DNA of 33,819 nt, taken from contig BDTA01000042.1 of assembly GCA_002897935.1 (NCBI GenBank), positions 1-33,819 on the forward strand, written 5' to 3'. Both the position numbers and the translations under genes were made by a program. The DNA is from a bacterium BMS3Abin08 (GTDB taxonomy: Bacteria; Nitrospirota; Thermodesulfovibrionia; Thermodesulfovibrionales; JdFR-85). The notes under the pieces are model-generated. The model ran no database searches. It had not been told where the DNA came from and saw only the letters and a list, made by a program, of their open reading frames with translations. Position 1 is the first letter of the stretch. Each line of letters starts with the position of its first letter. Of this stretch, positions 25,218-32,589 are shown in pieces.

Positions 25218-26348
25218 CCCACTCTTCTCTATGGTGCTCTTTGCTGCCTGAAGAACCTCTTCAACACTTATTAGCGACATACACTTAACTTTTTTCCTGC
25301 ATGAAGGTGTGTAACCAAACCTTGTGCATGGACTGCAATCGAGGTGTTTGTTTAACACCGTGTGTTTCCTGCCGCGTGGTGCCCACTTTTTCTCAATACC
25401 CGAACCAAAGAGAGAGACGGTGGGAGTTCCAACGGCATAAGCAATATGCATCAGGCCTGAATCTGCCGTCAGTAACAGCTTGCTCATATTAAGTACGGCA
25501 GCAAGATCTCTTAGATTCGTTCTGCCGGTGAGGTCGATGCAGTCGCCTGCATATTCCTTTATCCTGTCGGCATCCCTCCTGTCTGCATCTGAGCCAAGTA
25601 TCACAATCTCATAGCCTTTATCGCTTAACACCTTTGCCACCCTTCCATATCTGTCTCCTCCCCACCTCCGCTCAGCCACTGATGCCCCCGGAAAAATAAC
25701 AATTAACCCTTTCGTATTCTTTTTGAAATGATTAATGACTAATGGCCGATAACCATTACCGGTGGGAGCCTCTCTGATATCTAAAAAGGGGGCCTCAGGA
25801 TTAAAGGATAACCCGCAGTCCGCAACTCGTAACTCGCAACGGGAAACCAATGGTTCTATTAAATGTAAAAAGCTGTATACCTCATAGTCATCATGGCTGT
25901 ATGCAATTCCGTGAGTAAATAACCTTCCTCTTTCGTTTGTGTCAAAGCCTATCCTTACAGCAGCACCTGTAAGATAGGCCACGACTGCCGGGAGCCTGTG
26001 CCATTGTTCGGTATCGATCACAACATCATATCTGTTTCGGAGGTATTTAAAAAGCCCCCCGCCCTTGTCGTAGAGATAAATCCTGCTTATCCCTTTGGAA
26101 AGCCTGAATATATCTGCATTTCTTTTTTCGCAAAGGAGATCAATGTCAGCGTCAGGAAATTTCGCTCTCAACGAATTAATTGCAGGAAGGAGAAGCACGG
26201 CATCACCGATGCCGCCCGGACGGATGATAAGAATCTTTTTAAACTTCGCAGGATACCCTTTATGATGCTTTTTCACCCTGCAAAGCAGGAATACAAGTGG
26301 TTTGCCCAAAATATTATCAACAAATTTTAACAACTTTATCTTATTCAC
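25215..26348 (-). CDS. Glycosyltransferase family 9 (heptosyltransferase-like)
   Basis: A 377-residue ADP-heptose:LPS heptosyltransferase-type enzyme of the GT-B fold, probably peripheral at the inner membrane. The N-terminal domain opens ILIIRPGGIGDAVLLLPAI. The C-terminal domain has FPGASVAERRWGGDRYGRVA, VILGSDADR, a TADSGLMHIAYAVGTP donor-site motif and SLFGSGIEKKWAP. A terminal CSPC...CRKKVKCM Cys pattern is common in GT9 proteins. Role in lipopolysaccharide core or other surface glycan assembly is family knowledge; donor and acceptor are unknown. The stop codon is supplied by the end of the neighbouring MITE, so the native C-terminus may have been altered by a few residues. Confidence 0.9.
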   Translation of the reverse strand: MNKIKLLKFVDNILGKPLVFLLCRVKKHHKGYPAKFKKILIIRPGGIGDAVLLLPAINSLRAKFPDADIDLLCEKRNADIFRLSKGISRIYLYDKGGGLFKYLRNRYDVVIDTEQWHRLPAVVAYLTGAAVRIGFDTNERGRLFTHGIAYSHDDYEVYSFLHLIEPLVSRCELRVADCGLSFNPEAPFLDIREAPTGNGYRPLVINHFKKNTKGLIVIFPGASVAERRWGGDRYGRVAKVLSDKGYEIVILGSDADRRDADRIKEYAGDCIDLTGRTNLRDLAAVLNMSKLLLTADSGLMHIAYAVGTPTVSLFGSGIEKKWAPRGRKHTVLNKHLDCSPCTRFGYTPSCRKKVKCMSLISVEEVLQAAKSTIEKSG

Positions 26349-26487
26349 TGTTTAAAAAACCTGTTCTTTTGACATTTCTTCGGACAGCTTGAGGTGAATA
26401 AAAAATGTTCTTCCGACTTTACTGTGGATAATTTCTCTTCAATCCTTCCTTCGTTCCCCTCTTTGGAAAAGAACTCCTGTATTTATT

Positions 26488-26508
26488 CCCCTCTTTGGCA
26501 AAGAGGGG
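26488..26508. repeat. Hairpin repeat CCCCTCTTTG-G-CAAAGAGGGG
   Basis: A perfect 10-bp inverted repeat around one base, followed by TTAGGGGAGATTTT. A degenerate partner (CCCCTCTTTGGAAAAGA) lies at 26457-26472. It is a dispersed REP-like family and may also end the DUF559 transcript on the minus strand. 26349-26527 has no gene. Confidence 0.6.
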
Positions 26509-26527
26509 TTAGGGGAGATTTTATAAA

Positions 26528-26988
26528 TTACAAATAACTCCATATTCTTTCCATTACTCCCTTAAGATTCGCGAAAACCTCTTTATCCGAAAACCTTAAG
26601 ACCTTAATTCCAACGCTTGCCAAATAATTATCTCTTATCCTGTCCTTTTCTTTACCATCAACACTATAATGTTGCCCGCCGTCAAGCTCTATTACTATAT
26701 TCGCCTTCGGACAGTGAAGCTCCCCGACCAAAGGTCGGGGCTTCCGAGTAAGGAATATTGATATTTATATCGCTGGCATTCATCCCCGATCAAAGATCGG
26801 GGCATGCAGCCGGCATACTCGTAAAAATCAACGATATAATTACCTGAAATCTTTTGTCTGTAAAATTGATAGCCTTTCAATTGCTTGTTCCTTATGCTTG
26901 ACCATAGCAGCTTTTCAGCATCGGTCATATTTCTTCTCAGGTTTCTCGATAACTGTTTTAAAGTTTTATTATATGAAAACGTTTTCAA
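26528..26988 (-). pseudogene. DUF559 (restriction-endonuclease-like) gene split by insertion
   Basis: Two minus-strand frames are the halves of one DUF559 protein. The upstream half reads LSRNLRRNMTDAEKLLW...GYQFYRQKISGNYIVDFY; the downstream half reads CPKANIVIELDGGQHYSVDG...VLRFSDKEVF. Between them lie 107 bp (26714-26820) that shift the reading. Removing exactly that segment joins ...IVDFY to CPKANIVIELDG in frame. The joined protein has the PD-(D/E)XK-like D...E-x-D/Q core of the family. A TTG at 26988 is the likely start; the frame further up encodes the PPLEKGGRG artefact of a hairpin repeat. Confidence 0.85.
26714..26820 (-). mobile_element. 107-bp two-hairpin insertion (IS200/IS605-type PATE candidate)
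   Basis: Read on the minus strand, the insert follows TTTTTAC and contains CCCCGATCTTTGATCGGGG near its left end and CCCCGACCTTTGGTCGGGG near its right end, both in the same orientation, with no terminal inverted repeats. Subterminal hairpins, a TTAC-like target left of the element and clean excision without a real duplication (only an ambiguous AC) are features of IS200/IS605 elements moved by a Y1 transposase. There is no coding capacity, so it is non-autonomous. Confidence 0.6.
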
Positions 26989-26998
26989 ATCCCCCCTC

Positions 26999-27019
26999 CC
27001 CCCCTTTTCTAAAGGGGGG
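26999..27019. repeat. CCCCCCTTT-TCT-AAAGGGGGG hairpin
   Basis: A perfect 9-bp stem with a 3-nt loop. When translated it yields the widespread PPL-KGGRG artefact peptide, so the apparent coding start upstream of the DUF559 remnant is not real. Confidence 0.7.
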
Positions 27020-27059
27020 AATCTTACCCACACAAAACTCGGAGGAGCCTAAAAAGAAA

Positions 27060-27168
27060 GGTTTCCTCTTTGACCGTACAACAGGTTAACCGCTACTTCA
27101 TGTGCATATACAGGATTATTCGCACCAGCCCCAGGTTCCTCTTTGATCAGACAATAGGTTAACGGCTA
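27060..27168. repeat. Two degenerate 36-bp direct repeats with 37-bp spacer
   Basis: 27060-27095 and 27133-27168 match at about 29 of 36 positions (shared CCTCTTTGA and AGGTTAAC cores) and are separated by 37 nt of unrelated sequence. This geometry matches a CRISPR repeat-spacer-repeat unit, but there are only two copies, they are diverged, and no cas gene is in the window. It may be a relic or an ordinary duplication. It lies just after the stop of the DUF4143 ATPase gene. Confidence 0.45.
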
Positions 27169-27171
27169 TTA

Positions 27172-28413
27172 TTAAAACATATTCCATGGTATGGCAAAAA
27201 TATTTTTTGTAAGTTGTTTTATCTCCTTTCCTGCATATATAATCAATCCACCTGTGAACTTACTGGACAGGTCTTTAAAGAAAAGCATATTATTTATGTC
27301 TCTGATTGATACATTATCCGATAGTTTAACCTCTATAGCCACTATCTTATTGTCTTTTTCAAAAATAAAATCCACCGCTCTTTCCTTTCCTCCCTGCGTT
27401 CTGAAATAAAAGACCTCCCCTCCTATTACAGCTGCCCTGACAATCAAATTAAGAAGCACATACGATTCAAACAATGCCCCCATAAAAGACTCTGCTACTG
27501 AGGCGACAGATGAAAACCCCGCAAGTGAAGCTATAAGACCGGAATCAATAAAAAACCCTTTTGGTGATTTTATAAGTCTTTTGGATATATTTTTAGAGTA
27601 TGGTCTGAGTTTTAAAAAGAGACCGGTTGCTTCGAGTATGTTTATATACCTCCCGGCTGTTGCCTGAGAAAGGGCAGCATCTCTTGCAATCTCACTCTGT
27701 TTGAGGATGTTTGAACATCTGAGAGCAAGAAGTTCCATCATCTTTCTGAAATCGGACAGATGCGATATTTCCGATATTTCTCTCAGATCGCTCTCAAGGT
27801 AAGTCTTTACATATCCTTTCCACCACATAGCGATATGGCTTTCTTTTTTCAGAAAGGCAACAGGTGGTAGAAATCCCCTCAAAAGGTTTTGCCTGAGGTC
27901 TCCGTTAACCTTGTTGACAGGTCGATATTTATTAGCTTCGATGGATAGAAGCTCTCCGGTATCTAAAAACGAGGAGAACCATCCATTGTCTTTCCTTCCC
28001 GGTAATTCTCCAAAAGCAAAGGGCATCAAGTTGAAATAAATAGCCCTACCGGCAAGACTCTCAGAGACCTTCTTTATTAAAAGGAGATTGGCAGAACCGG
28101 ACAGCACAATACGTCTTGACCTATCCCTATCTATTGCCCTTTTAACTGCATGAATGAAATCAGGAGACTTCTGTACCTCATCAATAACCATGTTGTCGGA
28201 GATATTCAGAATCTCTTCAGGATTTTTATTTGCAAGAGCAAGGATATCAAGGTCATCAAAGCTAATATAGTGCCAGTTTTTAAACGGTCTTTCATTCTTC
28301 AGAAGTGTGCTTTTACCGGTCTGTCTTGCACCCGAAAGTACCACTACAGGGGAAAACTCGATTGCTTCCCTCAAACTATCAGCAAGCCACCTCTTTCTAT
28401 ATTTTGCTATCAT
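27172..28413 (-). CDS. AAA+ ATPase with DUF4143 C-terminal domain
   Basis: A 413-residue soluble protein of the ORF-type AAA_14/DUF4143 family. It has Walker A GARQTGKST (28-36), Walker B MVIDEVQ, sensor segment VLSGSANLLL, a winged-helix region (SEIARDAALSQATAGRYI) and a C-terminal PD-(D/E)XK-like core (AVDFIF...IVAIEVK). Such genes are common accessory genes scattered in bacterial genomes; the function is unsettled, with suggested links to toxin-antitoxin or mobile-element biology. The promoter side has four TCATGA boxes, suggesting autoregulation. It is the lone intact minus-strand gene in this repeat-rich part. Its AT-rich codons contrast with the corrinoid cluster, hinting at transfer. 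Confidence 0.88.
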   Translation of the reverse strand: MIAKYRKRWLADSLREAIEFSPVVVLSGARQTGKSTLLKNERPFKNWHYISFDDLDILALANKNPEEILNISDNMVIDEVQKSPDFIHAVKRAIDRDRSRRIVLSGSANLLLIKKVSESLAGRAIYFNLMPFAFGELPGRKDNGWFSSFLDTGELLSIEANKYRPVNKVNGDLRQNLLRGFLPPVAFLKKESHIAMWWKGYVKTYLESDLREISEISHLSDFRKMMELLALRCSNILKQSEIARDAALSQATAGRYINILEATGLFLKLRPYSKNISKRLIKSPKGFFIDSGLIASLAGFSSVASVAESFMGALFESYVLLNLIVRAAVIGGEVFYFRTQGGKERAVDFIFEKDNKIVAIEVKLSDNVSIRDINNMLFFKDLSSKFTGGLIIYAGKEIKQLTKNIFAIPWNMF

Positions 28414-28466
28414 GATATATATTATATCACATCATGATAGAAAATATATCATGTTTCCTGTCATGA
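28408..28466. promoter_or_regulatory. Repeated ATCATGAT operator-like boxes at the DUF4143 gene start
   Basis: TATCATGATA (28408-28417, palindromic, includes the start codon), ATCATGAT (28431-28438), ATATATCATG (28445-28454) and TCATGA (28461-28466) occur at roughly 15-22-bp spacing over the start and upstream AT-rich tract. Repeated palindromes here suggest binding by a dimeric repressor, possibly the product itself. Confidence 0.5.
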
Positions 28467-28612
28467 TCTTGTAAATCCTATAATGAATAGCCCTGATAAT
28501 CAGCGTAAACACCGGCCATTTATCCTTCGTCGTGGCCTCTGTCGGTCCACCGCAGGGTCAGATGAAAAAAAATGAGTTTACTTATTAGAATAATTTTTAA
28601 TAATATACTTAC

Positions 28613-29002
28613 ATGAGAAAAGATACAGAAAACTTCCTTTTTTCTTCAGAATATGACTTTATAACTGCTAAATATATGTTTGAAACGGGCAGGTATGTGT
28701 ATGTAATCTTTATGTGTCATATGGCTATTGAGAAGGCATTGAAGGCAATTGTGTCTGAACTAACTGATAGGGTGTCTCCCAAAACTCATAACCTTATATA
28801 TCTTATAAAAGTCGCTAAGCTAAATATTCCCCAAGACCTTTTTGATTTCATTGCAAAGATAAACAATGCAAGTGTAATTACCAGATATCCAGAAGACTTT
28901 AAGAAACTTTTAGAAAGTTATCCTGAAAAGATTACCGAAAGTTATCTTAAAAACACAGAAAAGGTGCTTCAATGGTTAAGACAAAACGGGAAATTGAAAT
29001 AA
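28613..29002 (+). CDS. HEPN-domain toxin of a HEPN/MNT pair
   Basis: A 129-residue all-helical HEPN protein with MCHMAIEKALKAIV, the usual helix, and the RNase motif R-x5-H (R53...H59, RVSPKTH). HEPN toxins of this type cut RNA. It is immediately followed, with 31 nt overlap, by an MNT-domain gene; this order and overlap match known HEPN/MNT toxin-antitoxin modules, in which the MNT protein adds AMP to the HEPN tail. Length is usual. A weak ribosome site precedes the ATG. Confidence 0.85.
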   Translation: MRKDTENFLFSSEYDFITAKYMFETGRYVYVIFMCHMAIEKALKAIVSELTDRVSPKTHNLIYLIKVAKLNIPQDLFDFIAKINNASVITRYPEDFKKLLESYPEKITESYLKNTEKVLQWLRQNGKLK

Positions 29003-29286
29003 TAATCGAGAAATATAAAGTGGAACTTAGAAAACTTGGTATAACACCACAGGAAATTATACTATATGGTTCATTTGCAAGTGGACACCCTCGGGAAGAT
29101 AGTGATATTGACTTGATTGTCATCTCTGATGATTTTAAAAATATGAATTTTAGAGAAAGACTTGAAATCCTTGGCCTTGCTGCAGGTAGAGTTTTTGAAC
29201 CCATAGAGGCAATCGGTTATACAGAAGAAGAAATAAAAGATACAAAGGGCACATTCCTTGAAGAAATATTACCTACTTCGTCCTAA
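28972..29286 (+). CDS. MNT-domain nucleotidyltransferase antitoxin
   Basis: A 104-residue minimal nucleotidyltransferase. The active-site motif is complete: G33-S34, ten residues, D45-I-D47 (GSFASGHPREDSDID). A further Asp or Glu downstream would complete the triad. It starts inside the HEPN gene, so the two are translationally coupled. In characterised pairs the MNT enzyme neutralises HEPN by AMPylation. The frame runs to TAA 29284-29286. Alternatives such as an antibiotic nucleotidyltransferase are unlikely given size and partner. Confidence 0.85.
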   Translation: MVKTKREIEIIIEKYKVELRKLGITPQEIILYGSFASGHPREDSDIDLIVISDDFKNMNFRERLEILGLAAGRVFEPIEAIGYTEEEIKDTKGTFLEEILPTSS

Positions 29287-29340
29287 CGAACCTCCTCGCA
29301 GCAGGCTACAGGGAATTATCAAGTTAAAAAAATTAAGCTT

Positions 29341-30369
29341 ATGAAAGATCTGAATAGCCTCAAACCCTTACTCCTTTACACCATGACCTCCGGCCTTGGG
29401 GATTTCATTGTTATGGGTGACCTGATGATAAAGATAGAGGAGTTAGTGCCGGAGGCCCGGTGTTTTATAGCACATAGAGGGAATCCTCATGTGAGCTTGT
29501 GGAGAAAAGATGATTATTCAAAGCGGTTTTATGATGTTTACAAGCCTTCACAATTCTTTAAACTCATCACAAGTTTAAAACGGGCAAGGAAAGAGGGCTA
29601 TACGGGTTTTGGCCTTCAGATGGCTCCGGGGTCCTTACAGGGGTTCCTCTTTCACACCTTCTTAAAAAAGATCAAAAGCATTGATTTCACTGTAGATTTC
29701 AATCTTATCAATGCAGATATTATTACTTCGCCAAAGGGAAACTATATCTTGGATTTGCACTTAAATCAGATAAAGGATCTATTAAAGCTCGATATCCCTG
29801 AGGATTTTTATAGATTGGAACTCCCAACAGGAAATGAGGACCTCGATAATCAAACGAACAATAACCGGAAGAGGATAGGAATCCATCCATGGAGCCGGAG
29901 GGGAGACTTACCTTCTTTTGCCTGGCCATTTGAGAATTGGCTGGAGGCAATAAAATTTTTGCTTGACAGGAAAGAGCTTGAAATCGTTATCTTTGGAAAA
30001 GACGGAAAATTCGAAGATTTCAGGGCTTATATGTACGAAAGAGTTAACCCCTCTTCTCGAATAAAATTTATACCTTGTAATTCTGTAAAAGAATTAATTA
30101 CCATAGTAAAAAGCCTGGACTTGTTGTTAAGCGTTAATACTTCTGTTGTGCATATCGGGTATGCCTTAGGAAAAAAGATGATAATTTTATCCGGACCGTC
30201 TCTGGACTTATGGACACCCAGGGGAGAAAATATAATAATTATCAACGATGACAAGGCAGTTTTCAGTGGGTCGGACAAGTATATAAACGATGCAAGATTC
30301 CCCAGTGTTTCAAAGATTGCTCCAAAGAGCCTCCTGTCTTCAATATCCCTGATTTTAGGAAAGCAATAA
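29341..30369 (+). CDS. Glycosyltransferase family 9-like protein
   Basis: A 342-residue GT-B fold protein. The N-terminus reads TMTSGLGDFIVMGDLMIKIEEL, comparable to the GGIGD region of GT9. The C-terminal domain has IGIHPWSRRGDLPSFAWPFENW, LEIVIFGKDGK and the donor-site-like LLSVNTSVVHIGYALGKKMIIL, ending in LDLWTPRG. The HIGYALGK portion matches GT9 enzymes. Divergent from the gene at 25215. A surface-polysaccharide role is likely; sugar and acceptor unknown. It precedes a broken GT9 copy and two other damaged genes, so this is a decaying glycan locus. Confidence 0.8.
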   Translation: MKDLNSLKPLLLYTMTSGLGDFIVMGDLMIKIEELVPEARCFIAHRGNPHVSLWRKDDYSKRFYDVYKPSQFFKLITSLKRARKEGYTGFGLQMAPGSLQGFLFHTFLKKIKSIDFTVDFNLINADIITSPKGNYILDLHLNQIKDLLKLDIPEDFYRLELPTGNEDLDNQTNNNRKRIGIHPWSRRGDLPSFAWPFENWLEAIKFLLDRKELEIVIFGKDGKFEDFRAYMYERVNPSSRIKFIPCNSVKELITIVKSLDLLLSVNTSVVHIGYALGKKMIILSGPSLDLWTPRGENIIIINDDKAVFSGSDKYINDARFPSVSKIAPKSLLSSISLILGKQ

Positions 30370-30429
30370 GATTGGCAAGAATGGGCACTAAAAATAAACC
30401 CTTCAGGGAACCGTGTGGGAGAATAAATA

Positions 30430-30780
30430 ATGCAAGATAAACCACAGAGGCATCCCGAAGGCTTTCGGGACACAGAGCAGCCAATAGAGGATAACAAGGT
30501 AGTTGTTGAGCTTAAGTGTGTTGATAAAATAACACCTGTACATGAGGCTCAATTGTTGACCTATTTAGAGTCTGTGTACAAAATCGGACAGTTCTCGTTT
30601 TTACGTCATTCCGGCTTGTCCGGAATCGTTCTTTGAGAAGGATTCCGGACAAGCCGGAATGACAAATGATTGTAATTTATACACAGAATCTATTAAAGGC
30701 TATCTAATATTAAAGTGGGGTTGATTATTAACTTTTATACCCCGGTATTAACAGATGGAATTAAAAGGCTCGTTTTATAA
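30430..30780 (+). pseudogene. GxxExxY-family gene, truncated and interrupted by a MITE
   Basis: The readable left part (VVVELKCVDKITPVHEAQL, then LTYLE) and the right part (VGLIINFYTPVLTDGIKRLVL, split as VGLIINFYTPV and LTDGIKRLVL) are the C-terminal half of a GxxExxY protein. A 121-bp insert at 30569-30689 parts them. Deleting the insert with one 8-bp flank gives LLTYLGLSNIKVGLIINF in frame up to TAA 30780. The GxxExxY signature itself is absent upstream, where a CCCGAAGGCTTTCGGG hairpin begins the frame, so the 5' half is also gone. Confidence 0.8.
30569..30689. mobile_element. MITE with TCTGTGTA ends and 8-bp target duplication (IS256-like)
   Basis: The ends are AGTCTGTGTACAAAATC (left) and the inverted ATTCTGTGTATAAATT (right). 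The flanks CTATTTAG (30561-30568) and CTATTAAA (30690-30697) are an imperfect 8-bp target duplication. TCTGTGTA-type ends with 8-9-bp duplications fit IS256/mutator elements. The centre is a perfect 23-bp inverted repeat (30605-30627 with 30641-30663, 13-nt loop) of the GTCATTCCGGCTTGTC family also in the TA-flanked MITE. No coding capacity. Confidence 0.75.
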
Positions 30781-30821
30781 ACTCAGTGTCTCTGTGCCTC
30801 TGTGTTTAATTTTCTACAGAA

Positions 30822-31460
30822 ATGTCTGAAGAACCTAAAAATAAACCCTGGCAAATAAGATTAGGTTTTACACTGAGAAAATTCTTTTTTGCTCTCTACA
30901 AAAAGACAGGATTAACCCAAAAGCAAACCATTGCTTATAAAGAGATTAATAAGATTCTTATAATAAGAACAGACAGATTAGGAGATGCCGTTATTACTAC
31001 CCCTTTGATAAAAGCTATAAAAGCTAACCTGCCCGACAAACAACTCTATATACTATGCTCAGAGCAAAACAGGCTTATTTTTAAAAACAATCCCTTTATT
31101 GATAAATTATTCATTATTGATATTTCACCCTGGCTTGACTATCGCATTATTAAAATTCCTGTATTAGGCCCGGCATTTAATTTCATTTATTCCTTGATTT
31201 ATCACTTTAAAGACAAAAAATTTACGTCTGTTTTAAGGTCATTGAAATCCGAAAAAATCGATGTTGTTTTTGACGCTGTAGGGCGGAGACGGACGGCTTT
31301 TCTATCAAGATATTTAGGGAAATTCACCATCGGCCCAAAGGTATCCGAAATTATATTCTTATATAACTATTACCCGGATTATATCTGGGTAGATACAACG
31401 AATAAAAAACATATTATAGAAAGATATTTCGATACGTTTTTCAAAGCAATCCAACTATGA
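30822..31460 (+). pseudogene. Half-length GT9 glycosyltransferase (N-terminal domain only)
   Basis: A 212-residue frame with the GT9 N-terminal domain: KILIIRTDRLGDAVITTPLI, then LYILCSEQNR and IDVVFDAVGRRRTAFLSRYLG. GT9 enzymes need a C-terminal donor-binding domain of about 150 residues, absent here. The stop at 31460 is followed by dispersed repeats rather than more coding sequence, so an event at the repeat boundary probably removed the 3' half. It might still be translated but should be inactive as a glycosyltransferase. Confidence 0.75.
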
Positions 31461-31484
31461 TGGATTCGTAAGAAATCCCTAATT

Positions 31485-31556
31485 GTCACCCTGAACTTGT
31501 TTCAGGGTCTCACAACTTCTTGATTTATATAGATTCTGAATCAAGTTCAGAATGAC
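31485..31556. repeat. Imperfect inverted repeat GTCACCCTGAACTTG...CAAGTTCAGAATGAC
   Basis: A long inverted repeat of the common CTGAACTTG/CAAGTTCAG dispersed family directly after the truncated GT9 gene. It is the first of a run of repeats that fills most of 31461-32589, where only the GIY-YIG remnant is coding. Confidence 0.65.
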
Positions 31557-31608
31557 AGAATAGAATACGGTATTTCTGATTTTTTACGAGACTGTCAACT
31601 TTGATACC

Positions 31609-31729
31609 CTCGCAAAAAGTCGTCATTCCCGCAAAAGCGGGAATCCAGGAAGCGTGTAACTATCTGAAAAGACTGGATTCCAGTTTCCACGGGAATGACA
31701 AAAAAACACTTTTTCAGACTTTTTACGAG
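31609..31729. mobile_element. CTCG-ended MITE, copy A
   Basis: The left end CTCGCAAAAAGTC and the right end GACTTTTTACGAG form 13-bp terminal inverted repeats with one mismatch. The inside holds GTCATTCCCGCAAAAGCGGGAATCC and a second GGATTCC...GGGAATGAC arm. Copy B at 32128-32247 is nearly identical in the same orientation. A lone end (TTTTTTACGAGACTGTC) lies at 31581-31597. No coding capacity. Confidence 0.7.
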
Positions 31730-31834
31730 TCAATCAACTTTGATTTCTAAAGTTTTGGCTCATCAGGTAATAGTGTGGAAGAAATGCCTTGTTGTCATTC
31801 CCGCAGTCTTCAGGTGGGAATCCAGTATCAGTTA

Positions 31835-32123
31835 ATGAAAACATATTGTGCTTATATATTATGCAGCAGGCGTAACGGCACACTATATGTTGGAATGGCA
31901 TCTGATCTTATTAAACGTGTCTATGAGCACAAAAACGGTATGGTTAATGGATTTCACTAAAGAACACGGTGTACACTGTCCTGTATGGTATGAAACGCAT
32001 GAGACACCTGAAGCCGCCATACTGAGAGAAAAGCAGATAAAGAAGTGGGAGAGGAAGTGGAAGTTGAGGCTTATAGAGGAGAAGAATCCTGAATGGAAGG
32101 ATTTGTATGAGAATCTATTATGA
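31835..32123 (+). pseudogene. GIY-YIG endonuclease-like gene with single-base frameshift
   Basis: From ATG 31835 the frame reads YCAYILCSRRNGTLYVGMAS and LIKRVYEHKNG, a GIY-YIG (YhbQ/UvrC-N-like) domain, then ends at TAA 31958-31960. The continuing family sequence GFTKEHGVHCPVWYETHE, AILREKQIKKWERKWK and NPEWKDLYE is in another frame up to TGA 32123. One surplus base in TTTCACTAAA (about 31952-31957) explains the break. Full length would be about 95 residues, normal for these single-domain proteins. It may be a genuine pseudogene or a read error. Confidence 0.8.
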
Positions 32124-32127
32124 CAGT

Positions 32128-32247
32128 CTCGTAAAAAGTCGTCATTCCCGCGAAAGCGGGAATCCAGGAAGCGTGTAACTATCTGAAAAGACTGGATTCC
32201 CGTTTCCACGGGAATGACAAAAAAACACTTTTCCAGATTTTTACGAG
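32128..32247. mobile_element. CTCG-ended MITE, copy B
   Basis: Ends CTCGTAAAAAGTC and ATTTTTACGAG; the interior is almost the same as copy A (shared GGAAGCGTGTAACTATCTG core). Its left flank TGACAGTCTCG is the reverse complement of the isolated end at 31585-31597. With copy A it brackets the GIY-YIG remnant. Confidence 0.7.
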
Positions 32248-32265
32248 TTCATCTATTATAGTTTC

Positions 32266-32379
32266 TGGATTCCCGCCTGAAGACTGCGGGAATGACAACA
32301 AATACTGGATTCCCGACCAAAAGATCTCGGGAATGACAACAAATACTGGATTCCCGACCAAAAGATCTCGGGAATGACA
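32266..32379. repeat. Three tandem 40-41-bp hairpin units
   Basis: Units starting TGGATTCCCG at 32266, 32306 and 32347 each end CGGGAATGACA; the last two are identical and the first differs in the loop (CCTGAAGACTG). Each unit folds into a TTCCCG/CGGGAA hairpin. An inverted single copy lies at 31791-31824. 32380-32589 contains nothing further I can name. Confidence 0.8.
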
Positions 32380-32589
32380 GAGCAGGGAGCACAGAGATGA
32401 CTGTGCGGGAAATTGTGGGAATGACGGTGCCGGACTATATTGACAACGCGCACAATATAAATATGTACCCACACAAAAGCCAGTAGTGCCATAAAAAATA
32501 ATGGGTAATAGTTTGCCGCAGAGTGCGGTGAGCTGAAATCTTATGACAACGGAAGATGACAACGGAAGATTGACAGTAGCTTCATCGAT

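Noticed and set aside
26989-27033. N-terminal PPLEKGGRG extension of the DUF559 protein
   Set aside because: It is the translation of a dispersed CCCCCCTTT hairpin repeat.
31775-31834. Upstream codons of the GIY-YIG frame
   Set aside because: They translate a GTCATTCCCGC repeat; the domain begins at ATG 31835.
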